Source of the DNA: Ovis canadensis
Taxonomy: Eukaryota; Chordata; Mammalia; Artiodactyla; Bovidae
NCBI RefSeq assembly: GCF_042477335.2
Contig: NC_091257.1
Span: 46,904,501-46,968,500, forward strand
Length of the DNA stretch: 64,000 bases
Reading direction: 5' to 3'
The number at the start of each line of letters is the position of its first letter. Within the stretch, counting starts at the first letter, position 1. Under the pieces are notes generated by a model that was not told the DNA's origin, ran no database searches, and saw only the letters and a program-made list of their open reading frames with translations. This document shows positions 34,731 through 46,060 of this stretch, piece by piece. The position numbers and the translations under genes are program-made.

Positions 34731-36701
34731 TGGAATGGCAAGTTTTCTTACTCCCTTTCTTTCCTGCTTTTTTTTGAGATCTGGTACCATTATTTTAAAA
34801 AAGTAAGGACATTCTATACATTTTGTTACTTTGAAGAACAGAGTCACTAGATACCAGATAGATATTCAAAGGGTTACAAGAATGGATATGCTGTGGTTTT
34901 TACTCTGACAAAGTTGCTTGTTTATAAATAGCCAGAGAGCTGAAATTAATCCTTTCCCTATAATATGAATTCAGTATAGTCTGGATTATGACAGCCTAAC
35001 ATTAGTAAAAAGGAGTTTATATCATGTGGGGCATAATCTTAGTGAGTTTACTTCAAGTTATTTATTCGGTGACCTCTTCTTGTTAGGATCAGTAATGTAT
35101 TTTGGAAATACTCTTTGGAAATGATAAATAATCAGTAAATTGGGCGGGGACACGCTTTTGCCTCTTGTCTGGGCTCCTCGCAGATCCCACTTGATCCCGG
35201 AGCAGTCTCACTGCCACCAGAGCCTGCCTTGCTGCATATCAACACCACAGATCACAGGAAACCAGCCATGGACATGCCAGAACATTCCTGGCAGCTTGTA
35301 CATTTTGTTTCACGGAACAGAATGCCGAAAACAATGAGAAAACCTTGAGATTACAAATGATCTTGCTAACAATTTAAGAAACTTTCGATTTTTGACTTCC
35401 TGCCTGCAGGAAGGAAATGACAGTTGGAAGTGTGGAGAACAGGTGTCACCCTGGACAGCATGATATCTTCTGCTTACTAAAATAAAAACCCCTGCATCAA
35501 CACTCCTACATGGAAGTGAGTTCTAACCACAAGACTCAGTCTTTCCACCACAGACCCCGCTTCAGAAAACCAAATCTGTTTCCTACCAGGAAGTTGTTAA
35601 ACCCAGCATTCAAGAACAGACTCAGGGGCAGAATTCCTCGAATCAGTCTGGGGTAATTCCAAGTTAAGAATTAAAGTGGTTTGAAAATGTCCCCCTCCGT
35701 GTCCTTCCAGTGACTGGCAGTACAGTTGCATGGCGGACTCGCCAGGGGACTTAGAAGGGACAGAATTAGTACTGACAGAAACTGGTCCCAGCTGAAGAGG
35801 GGGTAGGGATCCCAAACCCTCTCTTATATCCCTTCGTGTTTGTCAGGGGTGCGGCATAGTTTTTTACCCATAGCTTCACACAGGCATCGAAGCTTTCTAT
35901 TCTTCCTTTGACAAACGAGCTAGTTACTCTATCCCTCACGAAGGAGATTTCCATGCCTCTCAATCTGTTGCAGAAAATTTGGACAAATGATACTTCAGAG
36001 GGACTGAGGACCCTGAAATGATTGAAGACTATGCCTTGGCCCAGATGATTACCAGACAGTCCTCTCCAACCACCTTTGTTAACAATGCAAATCCATCATG
36101 GGGTATGCCTTCTTGAGGGCACATGTGTTGGAAAATGTTGGGAAAGACATTTTAACCTTGGGATGTGGAAAGTCTTTGTGAATGCTTGCAAGGGGCATAG
36201 TTTTGTTTTTCCAAACATGTGTTGTGGGTTTAAGAAGCTTTGTAATCCCCAGGGTCTTTAACTTTGAAGCCATGGCTAGTGAGGAAGGAGACATGGCCGC
36301 TGTCATTGGGGCCACTCAAGGACACTGAACCTCATAGGCTGAGTGAACAGATTGTATGGGAGCTCATAATATGTCATTTCTCCCCCTGCAAAGTCAGTTT
36401 AGAAACAGCGTTCCCCTGAAATAAAAACAAGGCAGCCATTTTCACAATCCAGCACATTCTCCCTGCTGCCCGCCACTTCTCTTACATGTCATCTGTCCCT
36501 TCCTTCCTTCCCCAAATGTACACTAAGGGCTGATTATGTACTGAGTGTTGTGCCAAGAGATGATGGTACAAAGACAAGAGCACAAGCTGTCTGCCTTCAA
36601 GGAACTTTCAGTTTCATAGGAACCCAATGTGCAGACATCTTAGGGAGACAAGTAAGAGTATTCAAAAGGTGTTTTATATGTAGCTTTAATCTGTTGGTCT
36701 T
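34731..36701. other. Intergenic, low-repeat segment of unclear origin
   Basis: No SINE or LINE recognised. Between about 35140 and 36320 the base composition is higher in GC than its surroundings. Some frames look protein-like (for example 35874-36113, open except for one TGA at 35988-35990), but I recognise no family, and stops occur in every frame. It could be a decayed retrocopy or LTR-element interior, or simply unique DNA. Confidence 0.3.
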
Positions 36702-36822
36702 TTTTTTTTTTTTGGCTGAGTTATGCGGCATCCAGGATCTTAGTTCTGACCAGGAATAGAACCCAGGCCCCCTGCAGTGGACATGCAGAGTCCTAACCAC
36801 TGGACAGCCAAGGAAATCCCCT
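36702..36822 (-). mobile_element. CHR-type SINE, antisense
   Basis: A T run, then 'ggcatccaggatcttagttc', 'gaccaggaatagaacccagg' and 'cctaaccactggacagcc'. Confidence 0.8.
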
Positions 36823-38867
36823 CAAAAAGTGTTTTACACCCAAGAGGAATTACTCGCTTCTACTTGAAGAAGGAGAGTAAAAGATTTCTGAGAGATGGAA
36901 ATCCTTAATCTGGAGCTGAGGGGTGAAGATGGCACTTATTCACACTCTCCTGTGGGATCAGGAGAAAATATCTGAATTCAACCCCAACTGCCAGCCAGAA
37001 AACAATCCTTCACAGCCTCCCTCCACTGCCCCATCTCCTGCTTGCCTCTTAGCTACGTCCCTGCTTAGTTCAGCCACTGTGGGGGTAGGCAAAAGTAAAA
37101 TTTGTTCATTCTGCTTCTGCTTGGAAGTAGGGGGAAAAATTGTATAGGGAAGATTATAAAAGAGCACAACATTTTAAATAAGTTTAAATTTCTTTGTTCA
37201 GTTGACTAATTACTAAAGTTGATTTCTAATTTTTATGCTTGTGAAACATTCCAACTATGCAAATATTTAAAAATGCAAAAACCCTCTCTGCCCCACCTCA
37301 CCCGTTCCCCAGGGATAATGCTGTTAACAGTTTGATTGCTATCTTCCTGGATTTTACATTTACATTTAAATCTACAACTACAATATTTCAAAACCAAAAT
37401 CCATTGTTTTTCTCTGCCACCCCTCTCCCCAACTCACTGCATCATGAAAATTCTTAGAACTATTTTTCAAATAAGATATAACATAAAGAGAAAATTGCTG
37501 TAACAATATAGAGATATTATCATGTGTCAATTTATAAATGAATACGGGCCAAAATTCACCTTCTCTAGTCAACTTGACTTCAATGTTTTCAATCCTGTCC
37601 TCTGAATCATCCAGTAATTTTACATATTGTTTCTGTATATTTGGCCCCTGATCATAAATACCTTTTCCCCCCCTTATACTTAAGCCCTTTGGTTGCAAAG
37701 AACAAAGGCCCCCTTTTGTGAGAATATAGGTGAGCTGGGGAGTCAAGCAACTAGGGGGCTGGTCTTCCTTGGTGTGCTTGCATAGCCCCATAGATCTGTC
37801 CTGACTGTTACTGTCTGGATTGGCCTCCCTGCTCTGCTCACTCTTCTCTCACCATTTGGCTTCCATTTTTTCATTCATTCAACCAATTACAGAATTCAGC
37901 CACAAGCCAGAGATGGTTCTGGCACATACAGTTTGAGTTGCTCTGATTCTGACTCAAAAATCATGGCCTCCTCTAACTCCACCTGTCAATTTCTCCACAG
38001 GTGTTTTAGTTCAAATTCCTAAGGGTGAGAAAGTGATTGGCCCAGGTCATGCCAGGCTACTCTTGGACAGCTGGACATTTTGTGGCCAGAATGTTCATCC
38101 AGACGTGTCTGGTGGAGTGGGTGGAGGCCTGGGCAGGGTAGGGCTGTCCAGCTCACTCCACACACCTTCTCAGGTCCTACCTGTGCATCTGGTCATCTCC
38201 CCAATCAAGGGTCAGTCAGTCACTATGCCTCTACCATGACCTGTGGTCTGTTACAAGGGTAACCCAAACAGTCTTCCCTTTACATGGAGTTGGGCTCCTT
38301 GTGAACAGAGGACAATAGCCATAAACTCTCTCCTGCTCAAGAGAAGCACAGCTAGTTATCAGGGCATTCCCTGTGGTGGAGAACAGTAGGTCCCATTCCA
38401 TGAATGTAACACCGCTTAGTGTTATCTTTGAGGCTAAAGTTAGAGAATAGGAACTGGAGGAAGACGATAGGTGAGAAATATAAAGTGAGTGCCAGTTTTC
38501 AATTCCCATATATATGGAAATAAATCGAATTCCAGTCCAGGTAAGAGCCAGACTGTTTTTATTCAACTATCTTCAAATTCTCAGATCACAATTCCAGTTA
38601 GTAACAAAATTTATGAAAGAAATTATAACACATTGTAGTGCTAGATGACCCAAGACCCAGGGTTAGGAGGTTAAAATCTAGTCTGTATCCAGTATCATTT
38701 AAATAGAACATTTTTCAGGGATGATAACAGAGAATTGATGTCAGTGGTATGCTCTCAGAAACAGTTGCCAACACAACTGCTGGTTAGATAGTTTACTGCT
38801 CCATCCTTTTGTATTCTTGCCGCCTTTCTTCCAGGTGTCTTTTTTCATATAGAGGACTTCTGCTGCA
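36823..38867. other. Intergenic DNA, no gene recognised
   Basis: About 2 kb without a nameable repeat. The 137-codon minus frame 37791-37378 has no recognisable domain or conserved motif and is not called. Confidence 0.4.
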
Positions 38868-38995
38868 CTTTATTATTATTATTGTTGGTGGTGCTGTGCA
38901 GCATGTGGGATCCCAGTTCCCCAACCAGGGATCTAACCTGTGCCCCCTGCAGTGGAAACGTGGCGTCTTAACCACTGGACCACCACGGAAGCCCT
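38868..38995 (-). mobile_element. CHR-type SINE, antisense
   Basis: A TTATTATTATTATTG run, then 'cagcatgtgggatcccagtt', 'aaccagggatctaacctgtg' and 'aaccactggaccaccacgg'. Confidence 0.82.
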
Positions 38996-39106
38996 CTGCT
39001 ACACTTCAGTGGCTGTGAGCTCAAAGAGAATCACCTGGCAGCTCAAGGAACCTTGTATCTGATTATCCTGCTGTGGGAGGGCAGGAGGTGTGAATCCTCA
39101 AAGCCA

Positions 39107-39123
39107 CCCCCCCCCCCCCCCCC
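39107..39123. repeat. Homopolymer of 17 C
   Basis: Uninterrupted C17 on + (G17 on -). Long C/G homopolymers are uncommon in mammalian DNA, and length here may be imprecise in any assembly. Confidence 0.9.
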
Positions 39124-39369
39124 AGAATCCTAGGTGCATCCCAAGAACCAGGCAACTATGGGATCCCTTCTGAAAAGGGCCTTGAGACACAGAAGCCAAG
39201 AGAAATATGACGTGTCTCAGACACAGGCGCGGGGGAGCCATCTGATGAAGCCAGCAGATGGGAGGGATTGGACCAGCCTGTGTGGGTGCATCACCCCCAA
39301 ACCACTTGTGGTAGCCAAGGCTCTGTCTTGCTCCTCTGTGGCTCCTAGGTGGCTTCCCCATCTCTAGGT

Positions 39370-39830
39370 CCACACCACTCTAGCCCTGCCTTCACATCAG
39401 CACTGTCCCTCCTTTCCAAGTAGTCAGCTGATTCCCCTGCTTAGAAAATGCCTTTTCACGCACACATTTACATGTGCACACACACACATCCTTTATGGGG
39501 TGTGGGTGTTCTGAGTCCAGCTGATTCTCCTAGCATCACCTCCCCTGTGTCCTGCCATGCCACACCAGACTTCATCATCATGCCTCCCTCCCAGCTGTTT
39601 TTTTCTTTCTGAAATGTCACTGACACCCCAACACCCACCATCTGCTCACATCATCATTATCTTTCCCTCCCCTTCCCGAAACCAAAGAGGAAGCTCTCCT
39701 CTGTTTTATCATGGCATTTAGGTTATACTTCTGACTCCTGTTATTTTTTGTTGCCCGTAGGTTTGTTTCCTCTATGGATTGTGAGGGTTTGCAGGGAAGG
39801 ACCCTTTGTCACACGTATATCGAACCACCC
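39370..39830 (+). mobile_element. Probable L2 fragment
   Basis: 'ctagccctgccttcacatcag', 'ctgattcccctgcttagaaa' and, after a CA-rich microsatellite (about 39474-39490), 'gtttgtttcctctatggatt' and 'gcagggaaggaccctttgtc' follow the order of an L2 3' region. Diverged; boundaries approximate. Confidence 0.45.
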
Positions 39831-40500
39831 CACAGCCAGTGGAATGCTGATCGCAGCTGCTCAAAAGTGGCTTGTGCGAAGGAAAAATATTCATGGGGAC
39901 AATTGTCTTTTAAATATTGGATATGCTTTTAGACTAGATATAGATAACTCTTCATGTATTGATCCTGATAACAGGTTTCTCATATCATCATTAGTTTCCT
40001 GACCTGCAAAATAAAAATAACGTTAATCTGTGTTGCATAGCAATTAATGTGCAAGAACAAATAAATACTTCAAGTACCAGGAAGAAGTCTGGTTGGGAAA
40101 TTGGCAAAATGAATCCAAACTCCATTTTCATGCACTTTGAAGAGAAATGAGAAGTCACTCTCTCAGACAAATACTCAAGCTTTGAGTATTTCTCTTTGCC
40201 TGGATCTGCTCAGTTATAAAAATAAGGGATTGGATTATGTCTTTTCTTCTTTTTTAACTAAAATTGTATTATTGCAATGGTTCTACTTAACAAGTGTCAA
40301 ATATTAAATAAATGTTTTCTTGTGCTCAAATTCACAATAAAGACTACATTAAAAGACCCCACTTTTACTGATGCTCTGAAGCATATTGTGAAATTCATTT
40401 GACTTCTAGTAACGGATCTGCAAACACATTAAGTGATCACTTCCATGACGGCTCTGTTTCTTTAAGAGACCTCGGTTGTTAAGTTGGAAGATCACTGAAC
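39831..40500. other. Upstream flank of TMEM236
   Basis: No repeat named. It has AT-rich DNA with several AATAAA-like words. The stretch just before the TMEM236 start has no CpG-rich island, suggesting a tissue-restricted rather than housekeeping promoter (inference). Confidence 0.35.
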
Positions 40501-40505
40501 CATAT

Positions 40506-40643
40506 GAGGGTCAATAAAAGAATAAAGTCACTGGTGAGTGATTCGAGTACAAGGAACTTGACCCCAGTTCAGTATCTGTGTGTCCATATGCTGTTCACAG
40601 TCAGAGGAGGAGAGTGTGGTCCCCGGGTGCTCGGCCTTCCAGG
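40506..40643 (+). promoter_or_regulatory. TMEM236: Possible TMEM236 proximal promoter / 5' UTR
   Basis: GTCAATAAAAGAATAAAG at about 40510-40527 could act as a weak TATA-like element about 120 bp upstream of the ATG. Nothing else fixes the start of transcription. If the 5' UTR reaches 40588, it contains an upstream ATG (see the uORF entry). Confidence 0.25.
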
Positions 40644-40662
40644 ATGGCTTCGGGAAATCTAA
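40588..40662 (+). other. Candidate upstream ORF overlapping the TMEM236 start
   Basis: ATG at 40588-40590 opens a 24-codon frame ending at TAA 40660-40662. It is in a different frame from TMEM236 and overlaps its start codon at 40644. The context (C at -3, C at +4) is weak, so leaky scanning would be expected. It matters only if transcription starts upstream of 40588. Confidence 0.4.
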
Positions 40663-40900
40663 TCAAGCTGCTGGTGTTTGAGCTGCTTGAGTTTACTGCT
40701 TTCTGTGTCCCCACATTGGTGATAATGGAACAGTTTGCTGTTGCCTATTCCACCACGAGGCGTCCGCCTGACAAAACACGTTACTGGCTGATTGTTTCCT
40801 GTTCAATTGCCTATGTAGCTTCAGTGACTCTCTTGATTTGGGTTCCTGTGAAAGTTATCTTGTACAAGAAACGTCATCTTTACCAAAAAATCAAAGGATG
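40644..40900 (+). CDS. TMEM236: TMEM236 coding exon 1
   Basis: First in-frame ATG, in a good context (A at -3, G at +4), opening [20 protein letters not shown]. The exon carries two hydrophobic segments: about residues 6-29, and about 48-72 around [21 protein letters not shown] basic stretch with [11 protein letters not shown] follows. 257 nt long, it leaves TG of a Trp codon before a GTGAGT donor at 40901. The track's earlier start at 40578 is a GTG, not ATG, so 40644 is preferred. Matches remembered human TMEM236 closely. Confidence 0.93.
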
Positions 40901-41083
40901 GTGAGTAAAAAGAATTCTTTCGCAGGGACCCCCTGGGATGCTTTCAAAGAGATTGTCTCATGTTCTCTGGGCAAGGATGCTAGCATAACACACAGGTGTG
41001 TAATGTGAGATTAAGGAGAAGTAATAACCACTGTTTCAATCAATGTATTCATAGTTGTATAAAGTATGGAAGTATCTTCCATA

Positions 41084-41268
41084 TTTTTTTAAAATATTTT
41101 TTTGATGTGGAATATTTTTTTAAAGTCTTTTCTGTATTTTTTGTAATATTGCTTCTGTTTTATGTTTTGGCCATGAGATATGGGATCTTAGCTCCCTGAC
41201 CAGGAATTGAACCCACACCCCCTGCATTTGAAGGCAAAGTCTTAACCATTGGACCACCAGGGAAGTCT
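41084..41268 (-). mobile_element. CHR-type SINE with long 3' end, antisense
   Basis: 'ttaaagtcttttctgtattt', 'tgtaatattgcttctgtttt', 'atgggatcttagctccctga' and 'ccaccagggaagtc'. It is near full length and starts about 180 bp after TMEM236 exon 1. Confidence 0.83.
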
Positions 41269-41465
41269 CCTTCCATATTTTTTTTAAAGAGTCATTTTTT
41301 TGCTGACTGATAATTGTAATTTACATGTATTCCTAAGGCTCTGATACTCTGAGTAGTGATTGTTTTTGTACTAAATCCTCTGTACACTAAAGTACACAAA
41401 GTTATCATAGTTAATTTACAGAAATCATAATCATAAGATTCTAATATAGAATTTTTCTGTTGTAT

Positions 41466-41503
41466 AAAGCTGAAAGTAATGTCTAAAGCTGAAAGTAATG
41501 TCT
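41466..41503. repeat. 19-bp tandem duplication
   Basis: AAAGCTGAAAGTAATGTCT occurs twice head to tail with no mismatch. Confidence 0.95.
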
Positions 41504-42392
41504 AAATGTTTACCTTGCAATGTTCTGTAACTCTAAGGCATCCTTTGATCATTAACCAACTAAAATTTTTAAGCAAACTGGTTCCTTTATTTAGATTAAA
41601 AAAATAATAATACTTTGATTGTGTTGATAAATTCTATTACCTTGTTGGTGAGAAGGGTAAGTATTCAAATAATAATACAGAAATATTTTAAATAAATCAT
41701 GGCTTAATAAGGATTGAACTCATAGGTTAATGACTATATTGATCCATGTAAAGGTATTGAGAACAAATAATCTCTGGTCCTAATGTATTTTTCCTTTTAA
41801 ATCTTCAGATCTGGTTCTTGTCACCTGAGATATATAGAATACATTTGAAAAACAAGAAACTGGGAATTTTAATTCAAGCAAATACAGAAATATAAAAATA
41901 ATAGATACAGCTATACAGCTGTATAGTGAGAAACACTGTAGGGAGAGTATGGCCAGGGAGGGTGGGGCCCAGGACCTACTTGTTAGCGCCTGATACTTGA
42001 TGTCATCCCCTAACCCACTAGGAGACTTTCAGTTCCTGGAGGACAGATGTCCTGAGTGGTTTCTGAAAATAAATCATGTGGTTGGCAGTGCTTTCATCAG
42101 TGGGGTTTAGGTGTTTTCCAACCCTTGACCCAAATCCTCAAGATCAACTAAGCTGAGCTGGGCCCTCCACCCCTCATATCTGCTAGGAGTTGCTTCAACT
42201 GTTCAAGACTCCTGACCAGGCCAGGAAGTGTTTGAAGGGATAAGGAGGGTCTAAATGACAACATGAGTAAACCAGTAGGAAGCTGGCCACACCAGCCCAG
42301 GAAGGTGCTTTCTGATATTTTTCTGCATTGGCTTAATCCCTAGGACCTTTTAGGTCTGAATATCATTTAGGTGGGAAACCTTCCCATATTGC

Positions 42393-42520
42393 TTATTATT
42401 ATTATGTGGGAGCTAAGATCCCACATGCCTCATGGTCAAAAAGCCAAAACATAAAACAGAAACAATATGGTAACAAATTCAATAAAGACATTGAAAATGG
42501 CCCACCTAAAAAACTTGAAA
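42393..42520 (+). mobile_element. CHR-type SINE 3' part
   Basis: 'gggagctaagatcccacatg', 'caaaaagccaaaacataaaa', 'cagaaacaatatggtaacaa' and 'attcaataaagacattgaaa' are the 3' half of the long CHR form; the tRNA-like half is missing. Confidence 0.75.
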
Positions 42521-42569
42521 AAATATTATTTTAAAATAATGTATTTAATATATATTATTATTAAGCTAT

Positions 42570-42810
42570 AACTACTTCTTTACTGATTACTTATTATGTA
42601 CTATAAAATGAACTTATCAGTTTCATTTCATTGCATACCACCTTGTGAAGTATGTCTCTTTTTGAGTTTATTATTCCCAAGAGAAAACTGAAGATTGGAG
42701 AGGTTAAGAAACTTACATGGTCAGCTGACAAGTGAGTGGAAGGACTGTACTTTGGACCCAGGTCCGTCTGATTCTGTGGCTGGTCCTTCTAACCACTGCC
42801 CTAAACTGCT
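42570..42810 (+). mobile_element. MIR-like ancient SINE
   Basis: 'gagaaaactgaagattggag', 'aggttaagaaacttacatgg' and 'ggacccaggtccgtctgatt' follow the MIR consensus order. Diverged. Confidence 0.6.
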
Positions 42811-43189
42811 TCTTTGAAGGGTGAGGTCCCAGTCTCTGGGGGCCATTGAAAGGAAAGAAGGAGCAGTCTTTCTACTCCTTAGGGTCTGTGTTTCTGTTTG
42901 TTTGTTGTTTTTGTGTGTACATCTGGTCCAGCTACTTCCCTTGTGCTAAGTGGTCTTGGGCTGTCACAATAATTACATCTTTCAGTGATTCCTTTTGGAA
43001 AATACTCTTCCAGTCTTTTATTTCTGTTTGTGGGTGTGGTTGGTCATAAGTATTCTAAATAGTTTTAGGTGGATGGCATGTTATCTATGATTTCAGTGAA
43101 ACTGTTCCCTCCATGACCTCTTTTACGAGCCATTGTTATCGCTTACTGGCCTAGAAAAGAAGAAATTGTTACTGAGTACTATTCAAGGA

Positions 43190-43380
43190 AACTTACACAT
43201 TCCATACTGTTAGACTTTATGCCAGTGAGGTATCCACTAATAGCCTTGTTGTATAGATGAAGAAATGGAAACTTGAAGAAGTGATTAACTTTGGCTACTG
43301 ATATAAGTTTATAACTGGTGGAGCTGGAATTTGTGAGGTCAGTGTGGTCTGATTCTCTGCTGTTTCTTCCACCTTATGCA
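43190..43380 (+). mobile_element. MIR-like ancient SINE
   Basis: 'atgaagaaatggaaacttga' and 'ggtggagctggaatttgtga' with 'ggtctgattctctgc' match the MIR core and 3' side in order. Confidence 0.55.
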
Positions 43381-43839
43381 ACTTTTAAAATGTTCTTTCT
43401 GACTTTGAATGCTAAGTATGTTTTAAAAAAAATGCAGTTTTTCTAGTGTCATTACGATACATCTTCCCTAAAGATATATATTTGGATATTATATGGGATC
43501 CCCCAAAATGTGTATAGAATATTTTAATATATGTGGTAATACAGTGTGTGTCATATAACTTGATTTCTAGAGGAAGATGATGCAAAAATAATTGCTATTA
43601 CAGAAAGTAGGAATTGAAAGTATGAATTATTTTTGAAGAATACTTAAATAGGTGTTTATGTGAGATCTCATAGATTCTTAGCTTTCACAGCTGCATTGTT
43701 GATGGGCCTATTTGAGAATCTCTCTGTACATCCACACTGGTGCCATGGGTCCTATGTGGCTGGTATTCAGGAGAGAGTGAGTCATCCAGCTAATGAATTC
43801 CTGACATTGTGGCTGAGGGGTGCAGACCTGAATTGAAAT

Positions 43840-44035
43840 TCCAGCATCGGCCCTGATTGTGAGATCATCCTTTAAATTCTTTAAGTTTTAGTTTTCTTAT
43901 GAGCAAAATGGGGACAACCTAGTTTCTTTATTGGGTTGTTTCAAGAAATTGAGTAAGATTATGCATGAAAACTTCTGAGCACAATGCCTAGCACATGGTA
44001 AGGACCTGGTGAATGTTAATGTTATTATCTCAGGC
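43840..44035 (+). mobile_element. MIR-like ancient SINE
   Basis: 'gagtaagattatgcatgaaa' and 'gcacaatgcctagcacatgg' with 'gtgaatgttaatgttattat' are the familiar MIR 3' side. Confidence 0.6.
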
Positions 44036-44269
44036 TGAATTTAGTATCCATTGAAAACATGATCTGGTTTAATCCTCTGAATGACTCTGAGAAGTGATGA
44101 TAAAACTGAAGAAAATTCTAGAAGTGATACTCTGTGTATCCAGAGAATCTTCTCAGTTTCTTTTATCCTTTGAGAGTAGTGAAGGTCAATAGAGTGAAAT
44201 GATGAATATCTTATATTTTGTGATTCTATTCTATACATAGCGTGATTCCATTTATTTTTTAGAATTGAA

Positions 44270-44478
44270 GAATGGTGGCTCAGATGGTAAAGAATCTGCC
44301 TGCAATGCAGGAGACCTGGGTTCGATCTCTGGGTCAGGAAGACCCCCTGGAGAAGGGAATGACTATCCACTCCAGTATTCTTGCCTGGAGAATTCCATGG
44401 ACAGAAGAGCCTGGGGGGCTAAAGTCCATAGGGTTGCAAAGAGTTGGACATGACTGAGTGACTAACATTTTCACTTTT
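44270..44478 (+). mobile_element. Bov-tA-type SINE
   Basis: Full sense copy: 'ggtggctcagatggtaaaga', 'ctgggttcgatctctgggtc', 'ccactccagtattcttgcct' and 'gacatgactgagtgactaac'. The two overlapping frames here are SINE translations. Confidence 0.87.
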
Positions 44479-44533
44479 CATGGTTGATTTATAATATTGT
44501 GTTAATTTCTGCTGTACAGCAAAGTGATTCAAT

Positions 44534-44534
44534 T

Positions 44535-44583
<49 letters not shown>

Positions 44584-44584
44584 T
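44534..44584. repeat. (TA)n(CA)n microsatellite
   Basis: About 38 bases of alternating TA followed by ACACACACAC, within an L1 fragment. Likely polymorphic in length. Confidence 0.92.
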
Positions 44585-44626
44585 ATTTTTACATTCTTTT
44601 CCATTATGGTTTGTTTCAGGATATAT

Positions 44627-44782
44627 ATTTTATTTAATTTGGCTTTGCCAGGTCTTAGTTCTGGCATGTGAAATCTTTCTATTATTGCAGCATGCAGGAT
44701 CTAGTTTCCTGTCCAGGGATCCAACCTGGGCCCCCTGCACTGAGAGTGTGGTGTCTTAGCCACTGGACCACTAGGGAAGTCT
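44627..44782 (-). mobile_element. CHR-type SINE nested in L1 fragment
   Basis: 'tttggctttgccaggtctta', 'gcagcatgcaggatctagtt', 'ccagggatccaacctgggcc' and 'ccactggaccactagggaag'. It splits the L1 fragment. Confidence 0.78.
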
Positions 44783-45281
44783 CTATCTCAGGATATTGAA
44801 TACAGTTCCTTGTGGCATACAGCAGGACCTTGTTGTTTGTGCATACTGTATATGGCAGTTTGCAGCTGCTAATGCCATGTTCCCAATTCAGTCCTCCCCC
44901 AGTCCTCTCCCTCTAGGCAACCACCAGACTGTTCTATACTAGGGTGTGATTTTACATTTCATGTTCTCATTTGGCCTGCACTCAGTGTTGTAAAGTTGAG
45001 GGAATGGATATAATTGTCATTTTATAAGGGAGGAAACAAGGTCAGAAAGTTTAGGACACACTCTTAACCAACAGAAGTCTGAACTTTAATCCAGTGTTCT
45101 TCCTTTTACTCTTGTTAAACACTTCCTCATTCTTTTGGAGTGACTGTTCTTTTTAGGGATGCCTGTCATAATTTATAATAAACTAGGGACATGGTTTGAG
45201 GAAAAGAAGAAAAACTATTTATATCCACCCCAAATTTTATATCCCAGTAAATAAGAGGAAACTTTGCCTAGGATATCATGG

Positions 45282-45350
45282 AATGGGTGAAACCATTGAG
45301 CTATAGACCAATCAGTGAATGGGTGAAACCGTTGAGCTACAAACTAACCT
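45282..45350. repeat. 36-bp imperfect tandem duplication
   Basis: GAATGGGTGAAACC-TTGAGCTA occurs at 45281 and 45317 with a few mismatches. Confidence 0.85.
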
Positions 45351-45485
45351 GGAACTGAAGTAGATTTCCTTGGAGAGGGTACCTTGGGGAAGGATAATCC
45401 TAGAAGACTTTTGGGGGTTCCCAGACTGGATTGGGTGATATTTTAGGAATTTATCGAGTCTTGCAGAGTGTATGATTCCTTTAGT

Positions 45486-45674
45486 CAGCCATCCCCAACC
45501 TTTGTGGCACCAGGGACCGGTTTCATGGAAGACAATTTTTCCATGGACTAGGATGGTGGGGTATGGTTTTGTGATGACTCTAGCACATTACGTTTATTGT
45601 ACACTTTATTTCTATTATTAATCAGCTCCACCTCAGATCATCAGCCATTAGATCCTGGAGGTTGGGGACCCCTG
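45486..45674. mobile_element. MER1-like hAT element, second copy
   Basis: Left end CAGCCATCCCCAACC, right end GGTTGGGGACCCCTG. The interior reads 'ggcaccagggaccggtttca' and 'ggaagacaatttttccatgg', then 'cctcagatcatcagccatta' and 'gatcctggaggttgggg'. It is the same family and orientation as 18373-18553. Flanks CCTTTAGT and CCTCAGAC match only weakly as a target duplication. Confidence 0.72.
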
Positions 45675-45844
45675 CCTCAGACCATGACATGTCGACCATC
45701 CTGGGCAGTGCCAAGTTGGAAAGACTCCAATTGGAACATTTTCCTTTGTTGACATCCTTAACTTACGCTGCAAAATTTGATGTTGATTTATTTCTGGTGG
45801 CAGTGGGAGTCATGGCAGCAATAACTCTAGTTGTCATCATAGTA

Positions 45845-46060
45845 AAATAAGAGTAAATATTGATTGAACAACTACTATGTACCAAGAAGAGTTGTAAACA
45901 CACTGCCTGTGTTATTTTAGTTAATTCTCTTTTATGAAGAAGAACCTTTACAGTGTTCATTTTATGAGTGAGGAAATTGGGGCACAGAGGTTAAAAGACC
46001 ACCTGGCCAGTGAGTAGGGAGTCAAGACTGACCCCATTTGTCTCGAGTCTGAGCGCCTTA
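45845..46060 (+). mobile_element. MIR-like ancient SINE
   Basis: 'caactactatgtaccaagaa', 'tgagtgaggaaattggggca', 'cagaggttaaaagaccacct' and 'ggccagtgagtagggagtca' follow the MIR order. Confidence 0.65.

Larger units (their letters stand above)
44484..44930 (-). mobile_element. L1 3'-end fragment, antisense, with nested SINE and microsatellite
   Basis: 'tgtgttaatttctgctgtac' and 'agcaaagtgattcaattata' begin an antisense L1 3' region. It is interrupted by a (TA)n/(CA)n microsatellite (about 44534-44584) and a CHR SINE (44627-44782), and continues with 'ttgaatacagttccttgtgg' and 'gttctatactagg'. The same L1 region recurs at 47640 and 60300. Confidence 0.72.

Noticed and set aside
37378..37791. 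137-codon minus open frame
   Set aside because: No recognisable domain, no splice context, no neighbouring exons; length is possible by chance in 64 kb.
40578..40643. 22-codon N-terminal extension of TMEM236
   Set aside because: It begins with GTG, not ATG, and the downstream ATG at 40644 has a strong context and matches the expected MASG start.
45662..45850. 62-codon + frame ending in a hydrophobic stretch (LVAVGVMAAITLVVIIVK)
   Set aside because: Looks like a tail-anchor peptide, but it starts inside the MER1-like element and ends at the edge of a MIR-like SINE. No support for expression.
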